A stretch of 64,000 nt of DNA, from the NCBI GenBank assembly GCA_009746045.1, contig RPFO01000130.1, forward strand, positions 1,096,200-1,160,199. Direction: 5' to 3'. The DNA comes from Mesostigma viride. Its lineage: Eukaryota > Streptophyta > Mesostigmatophyceae > Mesostigmatales > Mesostigmataceae. The translations under genes were made by a program, and so were the position numbers. Below, piece after piece: positions 56,216-64,000 of the stretch; the first letter of the stretch is position 1; each line of letters starts with the position of its first letter. The notes under the pieces were generated by a model. That model was given only the letters and a program-made list of their open reading frames with translations, ran no database searches and was not told the DNA's origin.

Positions 56216-56920
56216 AATTAATTAATTAAACTCGTGCTCCCGTTGGGGAGTCACGGAGCACCGAAGTGCTTGTAATCCCTACAGGTGCGTGCACTACAGG
56301 AGAAAGGGCAGAGACCCCCAGTCTCCTTCATGCCAAAGGCATGCCCCAGCTGCATTCGGGCGCGCTAGCTAAACGGACACGCTAACGATCCGGCAGTCTG
56401 TGGGTGCAATAAGACCCATGTGAGCATATCATAACGAGGAGTGTGGGCAAGTAATCTGATCATAGCCAGGGCGTATAGCATGGCTGTACTAGGACTAGGC
56501 TAAGGCTATGGCTGGTTGTGTACCGTGCGTTGGCGGCACGTGACTAGGTGTGTTGGCACAGCTAGGCAACATTCTAGGCATGGCTGCCTTAGCGGCAGTG
56601 ACGCCAATGGTTACAAGCTAGGGCTATTGCTATTCTAGCCCGCTGGGGGCGTCCACATCTTGTGGTTGATCATCAGGTCCCCGCCCCTCCAGTACACCTT
56701 GGGCTTCTGGGGGTCCTGCTTATGGCGGAGGTATTCCGGCCACAGGTCGCGTCGCTGCTGTTGCTCAGCGGGGGTGAGGTCGTCATCCAGCGTCCAGGTG
56801 AGGTCGTGCAACCGCTTGCGACGAGAGAGGAACCGCTGCTTATCCTCAGGGGAGGAGAAGGTGAGTAGGCCCCATGGATGATGCCTCCAGAATTTAGCCA
56901 CGCCCTGCATATACTGTAAT
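56216..56920 (-). mobile_element. LINE-B with ORF1 end and complete 3' UTR
   Basis: On the minus strand, a 91-codon ORF1 C-terminal frame (56635-56910; HPWGLLTFSSPEDKQRF, TLDDDLTPAEQQQRRDLWP, KVYWRGGDLMINHKMW) is followed directly by about 420 bp of 3' UTR and the hairpin and TTAATTAATTAAT tail at 56216. No ORF2. Homologous to LINE-D ORF1 but clearly a separate family. TSD unclear. Confidence 0.85.
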
Positions 56921-57310
56921 GGAACCTCCCATGGATCGATGTTGCACTAAGAATTTAGTCATGCTATGCCTATGCAGAGAGACGCTCTCTGTCGAGACGC
57001 CATGCCCTAGCTCTTGTATAGCCATGATGATCTTCCTCCCCCGTGCCGGGATCAGTCCCCTTAGTTGGGTTGAACCCGAGACAGCATCATTGGTGGTGCC
57101 GGTGCCCTTGAGGCACCTAGAGCAAGTGTTGCTTACATTCCACTCTTGAAGGAAGTAGCCCAGAATGTATTAAAAGCCATATGCCCCTTCTCCGGGATAT
57201 GTGCTACATGTACTCCCAACGGAGTTATGTTACTAATTAATTAATTAATTATTTCTCAACAGAGATTGTCTCTCTGCATAGGCATAGCATGGCTAAATTC
57301 TTCATGCAAC

Positions 57311-60300
57311 ATGTGTCCCCATGATGCTGCACCGGCAGGTTGTACATGAGCACAAGTTCTTTTCGTTGACCGCCGAGCAGGCGCAGCTAGCCATCCCGCG
57401 CTTCATGGCCGCCCAACGCATCGAGCTCTTCGCTCCCAGGCCAGGCGGCACTCTCGCGGAGGACGACATCGCCGACATGGACGAGCCACAGCTTCGACTT
57501 TCTGTATTCTTGAGCCACGAGCAGGCCCCAAGCCTCCGGGCACTCTTTCCCGCTTACCAAGACGCCGAGCACGGCTCCGCCAACACTCCTAGTGCTTCCC
57601 CGGAAGCTGACCTCACATCACCTAAAAATGGCCTTTTTTGTTACATGGGGTCATATCTCCCACACATATAGTCAGATCGGGGTGCCTTTCTGGACTTAAG
57701 GTCCCCCTAGGACCCTGTTCACATCACATAAATTGGGGGGCCAACTGAACTATTTTTAGCATCAAACCGTGACGTGGAAAAGTGCAAAAAACGATGTTTT
57801 CCAGGCATAAGGAGGCATAGCAGCCACACACAAGTAGTAAATGTAGTCCAATTCAGTTGGAAATGGTCATGCTTATTAATTTACATCCAAAGACAAAAAC
57901 CGCCCTTAAGTATGCAATGTAGGACCAAACTATGTGCTATAATTCTGGCATACATGAGCCAAAACACCGTTTTAGTGCATTATTTTCAAACTTATGAAGC
58001 CCCTGCCAGCACATATGTGGCCCAATCATGCCAGAATTCGTCACATTAATAGCACAATACTTGAATTTACACTAGAACACAAGTTGGACATATTAGGACC
58101 ACTGCCGGCCCACTGAAAGTGACGGATGCAAGCAGAAATAGAGCGATTTTTGCCAAAATACTCCATATTCTGCGCCATTGTCTTGGAAAACTTTGCATTC
58201 TTCACTCAATTATCGTCATGGCTGTCATGGGATTCATATACATGCCACTGGGGCTGGATACATTAACCAACACAGACTAAAAAAGCGATCATCAAGGGAC
58301 AAAATCACCATCAATCACAGTAGATGCTGGCATTCGGAACAAGCACCGTAGTGCCTACAAGCCTCAAGAAGGGGAGCTTGGCTGACCAGTCGTGCCTGTC
58401 GGCTGACCAGTCTCTTTTCTAAACGGGCCCCGCTCGGCAGCACACACAATCTCCTTTGCAGTACTTGGCCCACTCTGCTGGGCACCCCTGCTGTGCGTGT
58501 CTTATAGCAGCTAATCCAAATATATATCTGCCAGGTGCCTCTCTGCTACATGGAAATACAAAGCGCAATCAAGGACAGCAGTGGCTTGGGCTGCTATTCG
58601 ATTGAGCTCAGCACCTAGCTGCTGTACAACATGATTCTGCATCAGTGCCTGTCCTAATTGCGCCCCCCCGCCCCCTTGCCATCATCGTCATGCTCATCAT
58701 AGTCTTTGGAACGTGCACTGAACTCCAACCCTTGGACAGTCCATAGGTCATTAAGAATCTGTGCATGTAATGCTAGCTCTTCTCAGTTGAACTCATCTAC
58801 CACCCTCTCATGGTCGTGTCATCTCTCATGTAATCCACCTAGGTTTATCGTGGCCACTGATCTTTCAGCCCCTCCTGACATCAAAATCTGGGCAAACACA
58901 CTGTTGACATCGCCCTTCCTTTTTAGCCTGCATGGCTCCTCATGTTTATCCTTATCTCATCCCTCAACACACCTAGAACTGTCTATTCATCCCCCTTGCA
59001 TAGGCGGTGCATAACTGCGGCGTGATGGGGGATTGCCAAAAATAGGTGTAAAATGCATGGGATGGCACGGGGAGGCTCACACTCATCGGTTTACAATCAC
59101 ACTCATGTGCTAACAATGTCCCTCTCTGCTTTTGACACTGCATGCACATGCATTTCCTACCGGCTATATCAAGCCTTTAGTGTGGTTTGGTGCATCAAGA
59201 GAAATGGCAGGTCAGCTGAGTGCATCAGACCACATTTGTGTTAAGTGTACGCTTGCAACGCTGTTTGCCCACCGCATGGAGCTCCCCTTTCGGACAGTGG
59301 CACAAGTAGCACTTACACCTTACTCCCAGCCGCTCACCCTGCCCATGCTAGCAACAAGAACAAATGCATGGTCCCCATCCCAACGTAAGGTGCATCACAT
59401 GATGGCCCTGCCATCACCTAGCAGTGTGCCACCCCTCTCCACCTCAACCTACTCTGAAAGGCCAGGGCCCCAACAAACCTTTCAAGACATGGCACTCCTC
59501 AAAGAAGGCAACCCCTCAAAGAAGGCGAGGCAGTTTAGGTCTAGGGGGGCTTTGGGTAAGTTAAAAGATGATAGAGTTCACTAACACAGGCCACGGCAAC
59601 GACAACCTGCTTCACCCGCTGCATCCATACATCACAAGCCATAAACTGCACAGCCTGGCATGATTGCCTAAGGGTCACGTGATCCAAGATGCCCTTCAGG
59701 CTCACCCCAGCACACCGGCCCATCCTCACCACCCCACTGGTCATAGTCATCTACAGTGGCATCAAACTCCTCTAGGACAGAGTGCAGTAAAGGCAACATA
59801 GACGTCCTGACACAATTGAATAAGAACGTGGCTGCTACCTACTGCCCTTAAAAAAAATGTCGATTGCTTGCACACATACGCATTCAATTCTTCAAGCAAG
59901 CATGCTAACACCTTCACAGCACATCCCAAGGTTGACATCCATCGAGCTTTGTCAACAAGCATGACTTCCTGATGCAAACTTAGCTGTCAAGCTAGGAGGA
60001 GGAAAGCTAGGTAAAGAGGTGAGATAGACCCCCCCACAGCACCTTCCTGCACCAAAACCATGACAATATCATCCAGAGCTTGCTAAATACGTACAGCTAA
60101 CCGGTAGCGGGCGACCTTGCAGTCCAGGTTCAGCGCGAACATCTCGTGTCAGCACCCGGCGGAGATGGCGGACGCGAACCCACAATGCTATAAAAGCGAG
60201 TCATAAGACTATTTCGGGGAGCGGTGAACGGCTTGGAACACCGAAGGTATGCCGCGACAAAAGCCTGAAGTTTTTCTCGGAAATACACGCCTGGATGTGG

Positions 60301-62457
60301 ATTAGGGCACCGTTGTCGTGCTTGTGCTTGCGTTGCGAGCAGGCAACCAGTGTTTCTTGCAGTGTCGAGCAGTAACAGATGGTGGCGCGAGAGCAATATG
60401 TGACTTTTAAATCATGGCTACACAGCTTACACCTCCGCAGGCATGTTGGAACAAGCCCCGCCATGCCGTGAGCCGAAAAAAAGGAAGAAACGCATCAAGC
60501 AAGGACGGTCGTAAACGTCACTGAAAACAGCAAAATCTGACCTGCCGGCAGGTAATGCGACAGCCTGGAAAATGTGATTCGTTTCTCGAAAAACTGATCA
60601 GCGCTCGTGAAAGTAGACTTGAAGCCCATTCGGATTCCACCTTTTGGGAATTGTGAGCTTCCAACAAAAAAGTTTCCCCCACAATTAATAAACATGCATT
60701 TTCGCTGCCAATTCCAGATCTGGCTGACACAAAAAAATAGCGTCTCAGTTTGCGAATTATTTTGACGCATGAACATACGCGAATAATATCTACCATGCAT
60801 CATCGCAAAGCAGGAGAGTTTACGCGTCGTTTGCATCCATCGCAGCGACTTAACATGCATAATTGACTTATGACTGATATTCCGGCGGACATAGGGTCGA
60901 CAGCCATGCGAGGTGGAATTTTTCTGGTCCCGTCGTCCTCAACGCGACGCGTTCGCGCCAAAATTCCCAGGATCTCATGTAACCGGACGGACCGATTTTA
61001 GGCAAGCAACAGCTCAACAAGAAAGTCGCGGACATGGCTGCCCAGCTAGGCGACCTGTCATCTGCTCTGCGTCAGGACACCGCCGAGCTACGCTCCAGCA
61101 TGGCTGACGTGAAGGCAGCCCTGGCCACCTCGCCACAGCAGGCTGCATGCCCAATCGCCTCCTAGCTATGCAACCATGGTGAAGCAGGCAGACATTGCAA
61201 ACATGATGGCGGACGCTGCACGCAGGGGGGCAGCGGCCCACAAGACCGCAGTTAATTGCATGAAGATGACCAGCGATCACGCAGTACTGTGGTACGATAC
61301 TTGCCGGTCGCGGGTCCCCAGGAAACAGACGTCATGCTTGCACAACGCCTGCACCAATACCTTATCGTGGGCCTGCTTCGTTTGGGCAATGATCGCACCC
61401 GCATTGAGTCGGCAGCATGGATGGCAGGCCAGCCAGGCCCCGTCCGGGTGACCTTCACGAATGTGGCCAGCAAGGTGAAAGTCCTGCAGGCCCGCAAGCT
61501 CCTGGGCGGGTGGGGCAAGTCCAGCATCGACGATCCGTCTACTCTCCCCAGCCCAGCTCGTCATCAAAAACGGCTTGCTGGGCAGCGAGGCAACGCTCCA
61601 GGCCAGGCACAACGGCATTCGCACCTACGTCCGCCTTGTCAACGACACCCCCGTTCTTTTCATCGACGGGAAGCACACGGATGTGCAAGCTCCTAACTAA
61701 CAAGCGGCCCAAGCCACGCTCCAAGCCAGCCCCAGCTGCATCGTCCCCGGTATGGAGGGCGCCCGGTAAGGGCACACCCTCGCGGCCTCGCGGTACAATA
61801 GGTTTTGGGCACAGCCTTTATTAATAAACAAGCCCCTTTCCATCCTCATGTCGCACCGTGCGAGCATGACCAGGATGCAAGGTCGCCAGGCACGCCACGG
61901 TCAACCCTCCCGCCAATTTACCAGCCTCACACGCCTCCTGGCCCGCCTTGAGCGGGATGAGGCTCTGTCGACACGCCGGGCGACCCCAGACAGGACGGAG
62001 ACGACGCATATCCGCCCTGAAAGAAAGACTCCATGCGTCGACAAGCATTAACCCCAATCGCCACCCTCCCCCCCCCCCCCCCTCGATCCACCCCCACCCC
62101 CACCTCCAGCACTACCCTTCTCCACCCCCACCTCCACCCCCACCCCCCCGCTAATAGGGCAACGACCCATTCTTGGTATTGCAAGCTTTAATGTGCGCAC
62201 CCTCCCTGCAGATCCTTCTACGAGCGGCGGCACCCCAGCACGCCAACGCGTCGACGAGCTGATCGCCTTGTGCGCTTCAGGACAACAAGATCGCCGTCCT
62301 CGGGGTCCAGGAGCACCGGCGCACCGTCGACCCTCAGCAATTAGGGGTCAACGGTCTTCTGGTCGACGACCTCCGCGCGGGCTGGCGGTTCCATTATGGT
62401 GGAGGCGACGTGCCGGGTCAAGGTGGTGTGGGCCTCTTGTGCTCACCGGCAGAGTTC
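57311..62457 (+). mobile_element. LINE-G: ORF1 and start of ORF2, interrupted by a DNA transposon
   Basis: ORF1 N-terminal part 57321-57620 (LTAEQAQLAIPRFMAAQRIE, EDDIADMDEPQLRL). It resumes after 61002 with a coiled coil (LNKKVADMAAQLGDL, ALRQDTAELRSSMADVKAAL), then a broken RNA-binding region (VRVTFTNVASKVKVLQARK; VLFIDGKHTDVQAPN). ORF2 starts at 61848 (MSHRASMTRMQGRQ). After a Pro-rich linker, the APE endonuclease begins with SFNVRTL, then IAVLGVQEHRR and GGVGLLCSP, carrying the expected catalytic Asn and Glu. One frameshift is near 62277. The element stops at 62457, where another element begins. Confidence 0.8.
57621..61002. mobile_element. DNA transposon-like element of 3.4 kb in LINE-G ORF1
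   Basis: Ends are imperfect inverted repeats: CCTAAAAATGGCC...GTTACATGGGGTC at the left, and the inverse of CCTAAAATCGGTCC...GTTACATGAGATC at the right. It separates two halves of LINE-G ORF1. Minus-strand fragments with some coding character lie at 59541-59750 (LRQSCQAVQFMACDVW) and 59762-59977 (KARWMSTLGCAVKVLACLL). A related sequence occurs at 24445-24750. No catalytic domain recognised; superfamily unknown. Probably an inactive autonomous copy or derivative. Confidence 0.6.
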
Positions 62458-63960
62458 AATTATACGCGATACGCGGTTATACGCGCGGGGTCCGTATAAT
62501 GTATAATACGGTATTATACGAAATTACACGCGAATACTGGATTTCATCATTTTTGGGGTTGTTTCATGCATTTTGAAATCATTTCAAGCAGTCCACATTT
62601 TTCTGACACTAAATTACACATGATACATGGGTTGCCACTGCTCGGCAGTGCTTGGGAACACTGGAAGTGTAAACCGGGGTTCACGAGGAGCTAGATTACC
62701 TATGCATTATACCCTAAAAAACAACGCCAAATGAAATGGAAAGATGAAAAAAGCAAAAGAAGTAAGATGCCGCTATGCTTCCATGCAAGCAGGTCCTGGG
62801 CATCTCCATGTCTCTTGCATGCATGAGGAGCACACAAGAAGAAGGCTGACTTTGGCGAGCAAAACAAGAAACAGTGGCTAGATCTGGCCAGAAAACCACT
62901 TGTTTCGAGATGTTTTTAGCAAGGAAAAACATCGCGTTATCAAGCTTATCATATTTATAAACAATGCCAAGCACTACGTCACTGCTTTCGATGAAGCATA
63001 AGCTAATAGCAGACAAATATGGTCCAAAATCTGCATGTCGTAGTGGTATTCCCCAACCATCACAAGCCAACAATGCGTAGAGGCAGTAAAGCAACCAAAA
63101 GACAAGCAGAAAACCTCCATTACAGGTCTACGACTATTTTACAATCCACCCAACAACTTGATACAGTACAATGAACACGTGAACAGGATAGTACGTACCA
63201 GATCAATTAAACCGCATATTACCTTTCTTGACGGAGCCAGCATGCCCACCTGATGGACGTAGCTGCGAGCCTTTCCTGGCCGCCGTTGCTTATAAATAAT
63301 GTAAGGAATAACGTGAAACATCTATCCGCGTTCAAATATGTAGGGGCATTTCCCGCCTATCAACAGTTAGCACATGCACGGTCGCCACCTGGTTGCTGAA
63401 ACGAGGTTGCCGCATCGAGCAGAAGGTCGAGACATATCTGCGCAGTGACATCCAAACGTTGCCTGGCCAAGGATATAAGCTTTTCAAGACCTAAGGATCA
63501 TGCCTACAAATTTTCAGTTGAAAATGTGAAGCGGCCATGCTCTCGTACCAGTCAGTTTTCTGCATGACTTTAATATTCGGTGCATGGCTGCCCGAGAGGC
63601 AAGGGCAGAGCCGGCACCTAAACAGCATGGAGGGTTGCCAACTTGCCATGCTAATTGCTACAGTGTAGCTTGCTTGTAAGATCCTTGTGTCTCACGATCG
63701 CCAAAAGTCAACCAGTGGATGGTTTCCGTAGTGTTTCTAAGTTCCCTTGCTTTCCCGCCTTGGTTCCCGCCCGAAAAATTTGGCTGCCGGACCTCGGATG
63801 AGCGCGAAAACCCCACTTTACGCGCGCTCATACGTGTTATTCGCCGTATTATACGTAAAAATACGCAAATCGTATAAAACGGATAAAAATTATACGCTCG
63901 ACCTTGTATAACGCGTATTATACCGTATTATACCGTATTATACCGTATAATACGCCGTAT
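62458..63960. mobile_element. Non-autonomous element with TATACG-rich ends
   Basis: Both edges are dense in TTATACG, GTATAATACGG and ATACGCG motifs in opposing orientation (62458-62535 and 63805-63960). The left edge cuts LINE-G ORF2 after the endonuclease SPAEF. The interior is AT-rich with no recognisable coding sequence. The TSD could not be set, because the right flank begins another element. Confidence 0.55.
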
Positions 63961-64000
63961 AAGTTGTACAAGCTAATGCTTATTCTTTTTATGCGCAAAC
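63961..64000. mobile_element. Start of a third foldback palindrome, cut by the window end
   Basis: AGTTGTACAAGCTAATGCTT and the following TTTTTATGCGCAAAC match the terminal arm of the palindromes at 52622 and 53036. Confidence 0.85.

Larger units (their letters stand above)
54845..57252 (+). mobile_element. 5'-truncated LINE-D, plus strand, with three insertions
   Basis: Flanked by an 11-bp TSD, TTCTCAACAGA (54834-54844 and 57253-57263). The ORF1 sequence starts AQLLDLDQRL, resumes at 55190 and 55683, and ends near 56135. The 3' UTR follows directly (GGGAATATA...), resumes at about 56925 after a LINE-B insertion, and ends with the CTCCCAACGGAG hairpin and a TTAATTAATTAATTA tail. Confidence 0.9.
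54606..57310 (-). mobile_element. Outer LINE-D 3' UTR, host of the LTR element and of a plus-strand LINE-D
   Basis: Pieces at 54606-54844 and 57253-57310 are contiguous LINE-D 3' UTR in minus orientation. The last bases and tail lie at 35716-35741, on the far side of the LTR element. Its 5' end stops near 57310, against LINE-G. Confidence 0.85.

Overview
The window is nuclear DNA of a eukaryote, most likely a GC-rich microalga. The genes have GT-AG introns and GC-rich exons, and there is a spliced serine hydroxymethyltransferase and a PPR-like protein. More than half of the window is retrotransposon debris. I cannot name the species. Lineage rests on gene style only.

Layout. 1-2.8 kb: LINE fragments. 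3.2-8.5 kb: a five-exon minus-strand gene for a 214-residue protein I do not recognise; its introns hold a 1.5-kb hexanucleotide array, a 300-bp G tract and a 60-bp tandem repeat. 9.6-15.5 kb: a two-exon plus-strand gene for a 1,599-residue low-complexity protein with 35-residue PPR-like repeats. 16-24.3 kb: a graveyard of truncated LINE ends plus a hAT-type MITE. 24.3-27.1 kb: poorly resolved, with a tentative minus-strand gene. 27.7-34.8 kb: a complete seven-exon SHMT gene. 35.3-62.5 kb: a deeply nested retrotransposon cluster. 62.5-64 kb: a non-autonomous element rich in TATACG, then the start of a foldback element.

Nesting can be read from target-site duplications (TSDs). A Ty3-type chromovirus-like LTR element (35742-54605, minus strand, TSD GTTAT) sits in the 3' end of a LINE-D copy. 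Its 3' LTR is split by a full-length LINE-D (TSD GTGAGTCACTTTA), which is itself split by a LINE-H (TSD GAGAAGGGGCAT) and a LINE-C (TSD CATAGGCAT). The LTR element's interior took an RLE-type LINE-E (TSD ACATATATACAAGTCA), which carries a MITE and a foldback element. The outer LINE-D also holds a plus-strand LINE-D copy with three further insertions.

Family names used here: LINE-C = reverse transcriptase (ORF2) copies; LINE-D and LINE-B = ORF1 followed directly by a 3' UTR, with no ORF2; LINE-G = ORF1 plus ORF2 with an APE endonuclease; LINE-H = deletion derivative with 168-bp promoter-like monomers; LINE-E = restriction-like-endonuclease type. LINE-B, -C, -D and -G share a 3'-terminal hairpin (CTCC stem, CAAC loop) just before an AT-rich tail. 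This suggests that one reverse transcriptase may mobilise several families, including the ORF1-only ones.
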